Below are positions 1 to 5,462 of a stretch of 5,462 nt of DNA, piece by piece; position 1 is the first letter of the stretch; each line of letters opens with the position of its first letter. The DNA is taken from assembly GCA_944389985.1 (NCBI GenBank), contig CALXON010000156.1:1-5462 (forward strand). Reading direction: 5' to 3'. The stretch is from an uncultured Spirochaetaceae bacterium (lineage in GTDB: Bacteria; Spirochaetota; Spirochaetia; Sphaerochaetales; Sphaerochaetaceae). The notes under the pieces were generated by a model that was not told the origin of the DNA, did no database searches, and saw nothing but the letters and a program-made list of their open reading frames with translations. A program made the position numbers and the translations under genes.

Positions 1-286
1 CTGTCAGAAGAAGCCGTCTTTCGACGATGGAATGGGGCGGTGGGCTGATTCTCACTGACGGAGTGATCATCAGAGTCGACCATCTGAGGTTCTTTATGAA
101 GTCCTCAGCTTCCCTGCTGTCGTATGAGGTGCCTCTCGCTGTGACAATAAGCGCGCTTTCAAGCCAGGATACAATCATGAGGTCCCCCGATGAGAATGCG
201 CGGACCTCATCTGATGATGCACAGCTGAGAGCTCTTTCAAGATATGGATGGATACGGGGACCGAGTCTTGTCCCCATATCCATCAT
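1..286 (-). CDS. Unidentified protein, N-terminal 95 residues only (runs off left edge); weak GNAT-like impression
   Basis: Reading leftward from an ATG at 286-284, the frame stays open for 95 codons to the window edge, so only the N-terminus is visible. I chose this start because it is the first usable ATG after the hflC stop (five bases away). The ATG overlapping that stop (291-289) meets a stop two codons later, and a second ATG follows directly at 283-281. There is no Shine-Dalgarno sequence at normal spacing; AAGGA lies about 16 bases upstream. The start sits in a strong RNA stem, so expression probably depends on ribosomes finishing hflC. The protein opens MMDMGTRLGPRIHPYLERAL. It continues with a hydrophobic beta-like stretch (LMIVSWLESALIVTARG, about residues 36-52), then a helix-like segment ending in DFIKNLRW. 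No signal peptide or membrane span is seen. The layout faintly recalls the N-terminal region of some two-part GNAT acetyltransferases, but this is only an impression. The arrangement places it third in the hflKC operon. Confidence 0.6.
   Translation of the reverse strand, partial: MMDMGTRLGPRIHPYLERALSCASSDEVRAFSSGDLMIVSWLESALIVTARGTSYDSREAEDFIKNLRWSTLMITPSVRISPPPHSIVERRLLLT
247..284 (-). promoter_or_regulatory. Start-site RNA hairpin between hflC and the next gene
   Basis: Positions 247-261 and 270-284 form a 15-bp inverted repeat around an 8-base loop. In minus-strand RNA, the direction of the operon, all 15 pairs form, one being a U-G wobble (276 with 255). In plus-strand RNA that position is a C-A mismatch. 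The last base of the downstream ATG (286-284) and the following codons lie in the stem. The hflC stop is at 293-291, so a ribosome ending hflC would cover and open the base of the stem. No U-tract follows, so it does not look like a Rho-independent terminator. My inference is a translational coupling or start-masking element, or an mRNA-stabilising structure at the end of hflC. Confidence 0.55.
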
Positions 287-290
287 CTCA

Positions 291-1289
291 TCAGTGCTGA
301 GTTCCTTCATTTCCATCAGGAGAGTAGAGATACATGAAGTAATCCATGTCGGTCGAGAGCGTCTTGTCAATCGTCGGGAGAGTTCGCCTGTAGCTCTCGA
401 GGGTGGTCCAGAGCCTGAAGAACTCAGGATCGGCTGAGTACGCCTCACTGTAGATCCTTGATGCCTGGCTGTCTGCCTCTCCCTTTATCTTCTCAGCCTC
501 AGCATAGGCTGCCGAGAGGATCGAGCGCTTGTCGTTCTCTGTCTCACCCTGCCATGAAAGGAGCTGGCCCCTTCCGTATGATCTGTACGCCTCCGCGATC
601 TGTCCTCTTTCCTTGATCATCCTTGTGTAGACCGATGTGGTGAGATCATCGGAGTAGCGTATCTGCCTGATGATCACATCCTCAAGCTCTATGCCGTACC
701 GTCTTGTCAGCGGGTCGGCAGCCTTGAGCATCATGTCCGAAAGTCCGTCACGGCCGATCGTTATGTCTTCCTGCTGCATCACTGTCTCTGTAAGTGATCT
801 CAGTGTCTCCCTGTCCTCCGGATTGTCGACATTCTCTATGTTCTCGGCATAGATCATCGAGTTTATCCTGTTCGTGCTCCTGACAGCCTCGTTGAGGTAG
901 TTCTCTGATATGACGGTGCGGATCGTCGAGTCGAGCACATCGTTCAGTCTTGCGATTCCTCCCTCCACCGTCTTCACCGTCTGATAGAACATCGAGGGAT
1001 CTGAAATCCTCCATCTTGCGGTCGCATCGACCCAGATGAACTGGTTCTCCTTTGTCGGTATCCTCTGCGCATCCCCGTCCCACGAGAGGAGCGTTCCGGG
1101 ATACTTAGTCACCGTGTCGATGAACGGCATGCGGAATTTGAGCCCTGCTTCAGTCTCTGTCGCTGTAATGCGTCCGAATCTTGTGACTACGGAGATCTCC
1201 CCCTCATTCAGTATGTAGAACGGACCTGAGATGAAGAAGAGCACGGCGAATACGGCAATGATTATCAATATGGTCAGGAGTTTCTTCAT
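291..1289 (-). CDS. hflC: HflC, SPFH/band-7 subunit of the HflKC complex
   Basis: This is the partner of HflK in the membrane-anchored HflKC assembly, which in studied bacteria encloses FtsH and modulates its degradation of membrane proteins. It has 332 residues, close to the usual HflC length (about 330). Residues 1-3 are MKK, a single membrane segment spans about 4-24, and the band-7 region begins with NEGEISVVTRFGRI (28-41). DATARWRISDP (88-98) and YGIELEDVIIRQI (198-210) are standard SPFH stretches. RMIKERGQIAEAYRSYGRGQ (223-242) and AEAEKIKGEAD (263-273) form the long helical region. DPEFF (287-291) followed by ESYRRTL (298-304) and DYFMYLYSPDG (316-326) is the HflC-specific C-terminus, which separates it from HflK. 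The ATG overlaps the hflK TGA in ATGA and has AAGGAG six bases upstream. The stop is TGA. FtsH is not in the window. Confidence 0.95.
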   Translation of the reverse strand: MKKLLTILIIIAVFAVLFFISGPFYILNEGEISVVTRFGRITATETEAGLKFRMPFIDTVTKYPGTLLSWDGDAQRIPTKENQFIWVDATARWRISDPSMFYQTVKTVEGGIARLNDVLDSTIRTVISENYLNEAVRSTNRINSMIYAENIENVDNPEDRETLRSLTETVMQQEDITIGRDGLSDMMLKAADPLTRRYGIELEDVIIRQIRYSDDLTTSVYTRMIKERGQIAEAYRSYGRGQLLSWQGETENDKRSILSAAYAEAEKIKGEADSQASRIYSEAYSADPEFFRLWTTLESYRRTLPTIDKTLSTDMDYFMYLYSPDGNEGTQH

Positions 1290-2248
1290 CTGATGCTCCT
1301 TACAGGCAGGAAGTTCTCGACATTGCTGTCTATCAGCGTAACTGTGTCCGCATCGGAGAGCACATCCTCCATTGTCTCTATGTAAAGACGGCCTGCCGTC
1401 GTCTCCTTGTCCCTGGAATACTCTGAGAGCATCTCCCTGAATCTTGCTGTATCACCGACAGCCCTGTTTATGCGCTCTGAAGCGTATCCTTCAGCCTCTG
1501 AGATGATCTTCTCAGCCTCACCCCTTGCCGCAGGAATCTCCTGATTGTAGTACTGACGTCCTTCATTGATGTAGCTGTTCATGTCCTGAATGGCCTTGTT
1601 CACATCCTCAAAGGCATCCTGGACTTCCCCCTCTGGAGGCATGATGTTCTGAAGCTTCACGGCGACGATGTCTATTCCGAATCCGTATCTGTCGAAGATC
1701 ACCTGCATGGCCTCGGCAGCATCATACTCGATCTGCGTTCTCTGATCGGTCATGACAGCGAGGATCGGAAGATCTCCCACGAGCTGGTTCATGACGGACT
1801 GCGAGATGTCCCGTATGGTCGTCTCCTTGTCCTTCACGGAGAAAAGGTAAGCCCTCGGATCGGAGATCCTGTACTGCACGATCCATTCGACATCGACGAT
1901 GTTAAGGTCTCCTGTGAGCATCATCGACTCATCCTGATTGACCCTCGCGTTTGTCAGTGAGGTTCCTGTCGGATCGGTTGCCCTGTAGCCGAATGTGAGA
2001 GTCTTGACGATCTGTGTCTCGACATTGATGTTCTTCTCGATACCGAACGGAATCTTCATCTGAAGTCCCGGTCCTGTAGTCCTCTGATACTCTCCGAATC
2101 TCAGAACCACCGCATTCTCCGTCTGGTCGACAGAGAAGAATGATGTGAATACCGCAAAAAGGAGAATGACTACCAGAACCGCGATCACCACAGCTTTCGG
2201 GCTGATCGTGAATGATGGTCGTCTTCTGTCTGTTTCCTGATTGTCCAT
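1286..2248 (-). CDS. hflK: HflK, SPFH/band-7 subunit of the HflKC complex
   Basis: This is the first gene of the leftward operon. The product pairs with HflC to form the HflKC cage around FtsH. It has 320 residues, shorter than E. coli HflK (about 419), because the long Gly-rich N-terminal region is missing; the N-terminus is only a short charged stretch (1-18). One membrane segment covers about 19-38. The SPFH domain starts near SVDQTENAVVLRFGEYQRT (39-57). LTGDLNIVDVEWIVQYRISD (111-130) is the typical HflK signature, as is LQNIMPPEGEVQDAFEDVNK (199-218). ARGEAEKIISEAEGYASERI (241-260) is the helical region that in HflK family members forms coiled coil. The start is the ATG at 2248-2246; no good Shine-Dalgarno sequence precedes it (AAGG lies about 13 bases upstream). 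The stop overlaps the hflC start, consistent with translation of equal amounts of both subunits. Confidence 0.95.
   Translation of the reverse strand: MDNQETDRRRPSFTISPKAVVIAVLVVILLFAVFTSFFSVDQTENAVVLRFGEYQRTTGPGLQMKIPFGIEKNINVETQIVKTLTFGYRATDPTGTSLTNARVNQDESMMLTGDLNIVDVEWIVQYRISDPRAYLFSVKDKETTIRDISQSVMNQLVGDLPILAVMTDQRTQIEYDAAEAMQVIFDRYGFGIDIVAVKLQNIMPPEGEVQDAFEDVNKAIQDMNSYINEGRQYYNQEIPAARGEAEKIISEAEGYASERINRAVGDTARFREMLSEYSRDKETTAGRLYIETMEDVLSDADTVTLIDSNVENFLPVRSIR
1296..1301 (-). promoter_or_regulatory. Shine-Dalgarno site for hflC inside the end of hflK
   Basis: The minus strand reads AAGGAG here, six bases before the hflC ATG at 1289. It lies within the last codons of hflK. It fixes the hflC start and suggests independent plus coupled initiation. 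It is the clearest ribosome site among the annotated starts in this window. Confidence 0.8.
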
Positions 2249-2275
2249 ATATAGAAGATAACCTTGAAAACCATC

Positions 2276-2304
2276 TTGAGGAAGATGCCGGGCATGGGTA
2301 TAGT
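2276..2304 (+). promoter_or_regulatory. Putative sigma-70-type promoter for metG
   Basis: TTGAGG (2276-2281) and TATAGT (2299-2304) are separated by 17 bases and match the -35 and -10 consensus at 4/6 and 5/6 positions. They lie in the 62-bp divergent intergenic region 2249-2310. A start seven bases after the -10 box falls at 2311, the A of the metG ATG, which would give a leaderless message. No comparably good promoter was found for hflK on the other strand. This is a by-eye match in a short region, so it remains tentative. Confidence 0.4.
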
Positions 2305-2310
2305 AGCCAT

Positions 2311-4524
2311 ATGAAGAAAAGACTGATTACTTCGGCATTGCCATATGTGAACAATATTCCGCATCTGGGTAATCTCACACAGGTGCTGTCAGCTGATGTC
2401 TTCGCACGTTTCTGCCGTTCCCGCGGTTATGAGACACTCTATATCTGTGGAACGGATGAGTACGGAACGGCAAGCGAGACAAGGGCTCTGCAGGAAGGGG
2501 TCACCCCGAGAGAGCTCTGTGATCATTACCACAAGATCCACAAGGCCATATACGACTGGTTCAACATCCAGTTCGACTACTTCGGACGCACCAGCACTCC
2601 TGAGCAGACCGAGATCGTACAGCACATCTTCTCGAAGTGCGATGAGAACGGCTATATAACGGAGAAGGAGTCAGAGCAGCTCTACTGTCCTGACTGCGGA
2701 CGCTTCCTTGCAGACAGATTCGTCTCCGGTACCTGTCCTCACTGCGGATACGAGGGGGCGAGGGGAGATCAGTGCGAGAAATGCGGAACGCTTCTTGACC
2801 CCACAGAGCTTATCGATCCCAAGTGCTCCGTCTGCGGATCAACACCTGTACTGAAGAAGACGAAGAACCTCTATCTGAACCTTCCCAAGCTCATGCCCGA
2901 GCTGAAGAAGTGGATGGACAAGGCTTCCGTAGAGGGCTTCTGGGCGAGGAATGCCGTGCAGATCACATCATCCTGGCTCCGTGACGGACTTCAGGAGAGG
3001 TGCATCACCCGTGATCTCAAATGGGGTATCCCTGTGAACAAGCCCGGCTACGAGGACAAGGTCTTCTATGTCTGGTTCGACGCTCCTATCGGATACATCT
3101 CCATGACGATATGCAGCACAGGCGACTGGGAGAAGTGGTGGAGGGATCCGGAGGGAACCGAGCTTTTCCAGTTCATCGGCAAGGACAACATCCCGTTCCA
3201 TACCGTCGTGTTCCCGTCATCGCTGATCGCGACAGGGGAGAAGTGGACAATGCTCCACCATATGTCATCGACAGAGTACCTGAACTACGAGGGTGGAAAG
3301 TTCTCCAAGTCGAAGGGTATCGGAATCTTCGGCAATGATGTCGAGGAGACAGGAATCCCTGCTGATGTCTGGCGCTTCTACATGTTCTACAACAGACCTG
3401 AGAAGAGTGACTTCACATTCACCTGGGCTGATTTCCAGGACAAGGTGAACAAGGAGCTCATAGGCAATCTCTCCAATCTCGTGAACAGGACACTCACATT
3501 CGTCGGAAGATTCTATGACGGATCGATGGGAGAGGGTGAGTTCGATGAGGCCCTGAAGGATGAGATCATCAGAAGGGAGAAGGCGATCACGGAGGCTCTG
3601 GAGAGAGCTGACGAGAAGGATGCCCTTCACGGCATATTCGAGCTTTCTGACATCGGCAACAAGGCATTCCAGGAGGGAGAGCCATGGAAGGCGCGGAAGG
3701 ATGATCCGGAGAAGGCCGGAAAGCTTCTCCGCACACTCATGTATCTCATCAGGGATCTCGGTGTGATGGTCACTCCGTACATGCCTGAGACGGGAAGGAA
3801 GATCCTGTCATTCGTCTCTTCAGAGGGATCTGAATGGAACACTGTCGGGTCATTCTCAGGAGATGTGAAGGTCGGTAAGACAGAGCTTCTTTTCCAGAAG
3901 CTTGAAGATGAGAGAATCAAAGAACTCAGAGAGCGCTACTCCGGTTCCCAGAAGGAGAGGGAAGAGCGCAGAAAAGAGGAAGAGGTGGATAACAAGATGG
4001 AAAACGAAGAGAAGAAGGAAAGCCTTTCAGAGGAGTTTGCAAGGCGTGTCATCCTCAAGGTGTCGAAGATTGTCAATGTCGAGAAGCATCCCGGCGGTGA
4101 CAAGCTCTACATCCTCAAGCTTGACTGCGGAGAGGAGGAGCCGAGGCAGATCGTCTCCTCGATCGTTCCTTTCTATACGATAGACGAGCTCATGAACAGG
4201 AACATCGTTCTCGTGTCGAATCTCAAGCCTGCGAACTTCCGCGGCGTCAAGAGCTATGGAATGCTTCTCGCGGCATCCGACAAGGATGATGAGACGCACT
4301 CTACCTGTGAGCTCATCTTCGCTGATGATATCGCTCCGGGAACTGTCCTCAAGTATGAGGGAGAGGGAGAGACAGAGAAGGTTACGACGTACATCAAGCC
4401 TGATCACTTCTTCGCTCTTCCGATGAAGACTATCGACGGCTATGTGACGATAGAGGGCAAGAAGCTCGGTGCTGACGGCCATTTCCTCCGCGTATCGAAG
4501 TATACAGACGGTAATGTGGGCTGA
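2311..4524 (+). CDS. metG: Methionyl-tRNA synthetase with C-terminal EMAP II-type tRNA-binding domain
   Basis: The enzyme charges tRNA-Met with methionine using ATP, in the cytoplasm. It has 737 residues. The class I catalytic fold starts at the N-terminus: the HIGH-like motif is PHLG (17-20) and the KMSKS-like loop is KFSKS (330-334). Four CxxC pairs (C126/C129, C142/C145, C155/C158, C172/C175) make a double zinc-knuckle insert. WFDAPIGY (255-262) is a catalytic-core motif. The helical anticodon-binding region follows, to about 530. A very charged linker (about 531-577) leads to an EMAP II/Trbp111-like OB-fold domain: VEKHPGGDKLYILKLDCGE (590-608), NLKPANFRGVKSYGM (637-651), and a further tail to 737. 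I take ATG 2311 because the protein then opens MKKRLITSALPYVNN, as in this family. The in-frame ATGs at 2212 and 2215 lie inside hflK and would add 33 and 32 unrelated residues. No Shine-Dalgarno sequence precedes 2311. The resemblance to spirochaete MetRS is from memory. Confidence 0.97.
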   Translation: MKKRLITSALPYVNNIPHLGNLTQVLSADVFARFCRSRGYETLYICGTDEYGTASETRALQEGVTPRELCDHYHKIHKAIYDWFNIQFDYFGRTSTPEQTEIVQHIFSKCDENGYITEKESEQLYCPDCGRFLADRFVSGTCPHCGYEGARGDQCEKCGTLLDPTELIDPKCSVCGSTPVLKKTKNLYLNLPKLMPELKKWMDKASVEGFWARNAVQITSSWLRDGLQERCITRDLKWGIPVNKPGYEDKVFYVWFDAPIGYISMTICSTGDWEKWWRDPEGTELFQFIGKDNIPFHTVVFPSSLIATGEKWTMLHHMSSTEYLNYEGGKFSKSKGIGIFGNDVEETGIPADVWRFYMFYNRPEKSDFTFTWADFQDKVNKELIGNLSNLVNRTLTFVGRFYDGSMGEGEFDEALKDEIIRREKAITEALERADEKDALHGIFELSDIGNKAFQEGEPWKARKDDPEKAGKLLRTLMYLIRDLGVMVTPYMPETGRKILSFVSSEGSEWNTVGSFSGDVKVGKTELLFQKLEDERIKELRERYSGSQKEREERRKEEEVDNKMENEEKKESLSEEFARRVILKVSKIVNVEKHPGGDKLYILKLDCGEEEPRQIVSSIVPFYTIDELMNRNIVLVSNLKPANFRGVKSYGMLLAASDKDDETHSTCELIFADDIAPGTVLKYEGEGETEKVTTYIKPDHFFALPMKTIDGYVTIEGKKLGADGHFLRVSKYTDGNVG
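3982..3999 (+). promoter_or_regulatory. Possible internal ribosome site and start within metG
   Basis: GAGGTG at 3982-3987 is a full six-base match to the anti-Shine-Dalgarno sequence. It stands nine bases before an in-frame ATG at 3997-3999 (Met563 of MetG). Initiation here would give a 175-residue protein made of the end of the charged linker plus the whole EMAP II-like domain. The linker is rich in Glu, Lys and Arg codons (GAA, GAG, AGA), so purine-rich matches are expected by chance; this is a candidate only. Confidence 0.3.
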
Positions 4525-4527
4525 TCT

Positions 4528-4785
4528 ATGGAAATCGAAGGACTGCACAACAGACTTGTCAAGATTCAGGGACAGGTCGGCGGAATTGAGAAAATGATGA
4601 ACAAGGGTGCCTCTGCGGAGAGCATCCTTGTCCAGATCTCCGCGATAAAGGCGGCCATACACAAAGTCGGTGAGCTTGTGATCCTTGAGGATATTAAGGA
4701 GCGGCTTGAGGCAGCCGGCGCCGATGATGAGTCTAAGGAGCAGGCCGCAACAGACATAAAGCGCTTCTCTGCGCTCATATCATGA
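4528..4785 (+). CDS. CsoR/RcnR/FrmR-fold small protein lacking the sensor cysteines
   Basis: This is an 85-residue, probably all-helical protein. LHNRLVKIQGQVGGIEKM (6-23) and ILVQISAIKAAIHKV (33-47) follow the first and second helices of the DUF156 family (CsoR, RcnR, FrmR), whose members are tetrameric DNA-binding repressors of metal or formaldehyde resistance genes. The sequence has no cysteine at all. By eye, the conserved Cys of helix 2 aligns with Ala30, the His with about Asp55, and the second Cys of CsoR with about Arg59. The usual basic residue in the QVRG-type motif is Gly18. It therefore cannot use the known Cu(I), Ni(II) or aldehyde chemistry, and DNA binding is uncertain. It starts three bases after the metG stop without a clear Shine-Dalgarno sequence, so it is probably translated by coupling to metG. 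Its 3' end overlaps the convergent murD-like gene by six bases. Fold assignment is fairly secure; function is unknown. Confidence 0.85.
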   Translation: MEIEGLHNRLVKIQGQVGGIEKMMNKGASAESILVQISAIKAAIHKVGELVILEDIKERLEAAGADDESKEQAATDIKRFSALIS

Positions 4786-5462
4786 GGTGAGGAGCTTCCT
4801 CACATAGCTTCTGAAGATCCTTCCTCTCTCGTATTCGTTTGCAAAGTGCTCATCAGCATAGGCTCCGGGAGAGAGAAGGATTATCTCTGAAGTGTCCCTT
4901 GATCCTCTTCTTGACCTCACGCTCTCCATCGCTGAATCGACAGCATCCTCCATTCTGTCAAACGGACCGGTGAACTTTATACCGTCGCGTCTGAGTTCAG
5001 GCACGAGCCTGTCTGTGAGGCTTCCAGATAGAAGTGTCAGCGAGACAGCGTCATCAACAGGCCGTCTCAGTTCCTCCAGATCTGTATGACTCTTGTCAGT
5101 ACCTCCGAGTATGAGGTGCACGGGTGTGCCTCTCATTCCCCTCATCGAGAACTGCACTGAGATCGGAAGGACCGACGCCGAGTCATTTATGAATGAGATA
5201 CCATTGTGTACGGCGACAAGCTCCAGCCTGTTCGGTATTCCCTTATATCTCAGGATTGCTTTCTTTATATCCTTCCTTCTGTAGCCCAGCGCCCTGATGC
5301 ACTCCCATGCAAGCTCGCTTCCGCTTCTGTGTCTGAACGGGTTGAGGGGGGAAGGGTAGGATCTCACCTTAGCCTTCGTGATCACACCTGAGAAGAGCAG
5401 TTTCTCACGAAGGAACCGCGGGATTATGAGCCTTCTTGTCCAGGGACCTATGATCAGGCCTC
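4780..5462 (-). CDS. murD: MurD-like UDP-N-acetylmuramoyl-L-alanine--D-glutamate ligase, C-terminal half (partial)
   Basis: MurD adds D-glutamate to UDP-MurNAc-L-Ala in the cytoplasm during peptidoglycan synthesis, using ATP. The reading frame is open from the right edge (first full codon 5460-5458) to a TGA at 4782-4780, giving 226 residues of a family usually about 450 long. The N-terminal UDP-binding domain and the P-loop lie outside. The GTG at 5385-5383 is internal, not the start. GIPNRLELV (74-82) corresponds to the family's GvpHRlE motif, FINDSAS (90-96) to the NDSKAT motif, LILGGTDKSHTDLEEL (116-131) to the GG-dK motif, and ILLSPGAYADEHFANEYERG (194-213) to the LLSPACASFDMFKNFEERG-type C-terminal motif. 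Several positions differ: His to Asn in HR, and the Lys of NDSKAT to Ala. The family's usual GxHNxxN motif is not recognisable near NPFRHRSG (40-47). The order of motifs makes MurD much likelier than MurC, E or F. Confidence 0.85.
   Translation of the reverse strand, partial: GLIIGPWTRRLIIPRFLREKLLFSGVITKAKVRSYPSPLNPFRHRSGSELAWECIRALGYRRKDIKKAILRYKGIPNRLELVAVHNGISFINDSASVLPISVQFSMRGMRGTPVHLILGGTDKSHTDLEELRRPVDDAVSLTLLSGSLTDRLVPELRRDGIKFTGPFDRMEDAVDSAMESVRSRRGSRDTSEIILLSPGAYADEHFANEYERGRIFRSYVRKLLTS
4787..4803. other. 7-bp inverted repeat at the convergent junction
   Basis: GTGAGGA (4787-4793) and TCCTCAC (4797-4803) pair perfectly around a 3-base loop. The element lies just past the stop of the CsoR-fold gene and within the last six codons of the murD-like gene. 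Neither side is followed by a run of T, so it is not a classical Rho-independent terminator. It could still stop or stabilise 3' ends of the metG transcript, as there is no other structure between the two genes. Confidence 0.4.

Noticed and set aside
247..284. Hairpin as a Rho-independent terminator of hflKC
   Set aside because: The stem is strong, but no U-tract follows on the transcribed strand and the next gene's coding sequence runs through it.
27..437. Open frame of 136 codons on the plus strand opposite hflC and the left gene
   Set aside because: It is antisense to hflC and to the coupled gene, resembles no protein family, and crosses the junction hairpin. It is a shadow of the real genes.
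2212..2310. 33-residue N-terminal extension of metG from the ATG at 2212
   Set aside because: It would overlap the hflK start on the other strand, and the added residues are not MetRS-like. The family's conserved N-terminus begins right at 2311.
1929..2378. Open frame of 149 codons on the minus strand covering the intergenic region and the start of hflK
   Set aside because: It is in a different frame from hflK, and its sequence is low in recognisable structure. hflK accounts for the coding signal here.
4027..4662. Open frame of 211 codons on the minus strand opposite the end of metG and the CsoR-fold gene
   Set aside because: Both genes on the opposite strand are clearly real by motif. This frame has no recognisable domain and spans the boundary between them.
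5383..5385. GTG as the start of a complete 201-residue protein
   Set aside because: The frame continues open to the right edge, and the downstream sequence is clearly only the C-terminal part of a Mur ligase. The gene is partial.

Overview
The window holds six protein genes with almost no non-coding DNA. They are a leftward (minus-strand) run of hflK, hflC and an unidentified gene cut by the left edge; a rightward (plus-strand) pair of metG and a small CsoR/RcnR-fold gene; and the 3' half of a leftward murD-like gene cut by the right edge. I see no RNA genes, mobile elements, CRISPR arrays or transfer signs. The organism looks like a bacterium of moderate GC content. The methionyl-tRNA synthetase, with four CxxC pairs and an EMAP II-type C-terminal domain, closely resembles the Treponema-type enzyme as I remember it. 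A spirochaete (Treponema/Sphaerochaeta relatives) is therefore my best guess; this is recall, not a search.

Left region (1-2248, minus strand): hflK and hflC encode the two SPFH/band-7 subunits of the membrane complex that surrounds and modulates the FtsH protease. They overlap by four bases (ATGA), and hflC has a good Shine-Dalgarno sequence inside the end of hflK. The next gene begins five bases after the hflC stop and runs off the left edge. Its start lies in a 15-bp stem that is fully paired only in minus-strand RNA, which suggests translation coupled to hflC.

Middle (2249-4785): a 62-bp divergent intergenic region separates hflK from metG. It holds a plausible sigma-70-type promoter for metG whose predicted transcription start falls on the metG ATG, so metG may be leaderless. 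metG is a fusion of a class I MetRS body with a full EMAP II-like tRNA-binding domain. The charged linker contains a strong Shine-Dalgarno sequence and an ATG that could give a free 175-aa tRNA-binding protein. Three bases later comes a small all-helical CsoR/RcnR-fold protein with no cysteine, so it cannot be a canonical copper, nickel or formaldehyde sensor.

Right (4780-5462, minus strand): the C-terminal half of a divergent MurD-like ligase (peptidoglycan synthesis) converges on the CsoR-fold gene. The two genes overlap by six bases, with both stops in the palindrome TCATGA, and a 7-bp hairpin lies just beyond. This is mainly ordinary core-genome sequence. I do not see a new multi-gene system; the notable points are the start-site hairpin, the possible dual product of metG, and the cysteine-free CsoR-fold protein.
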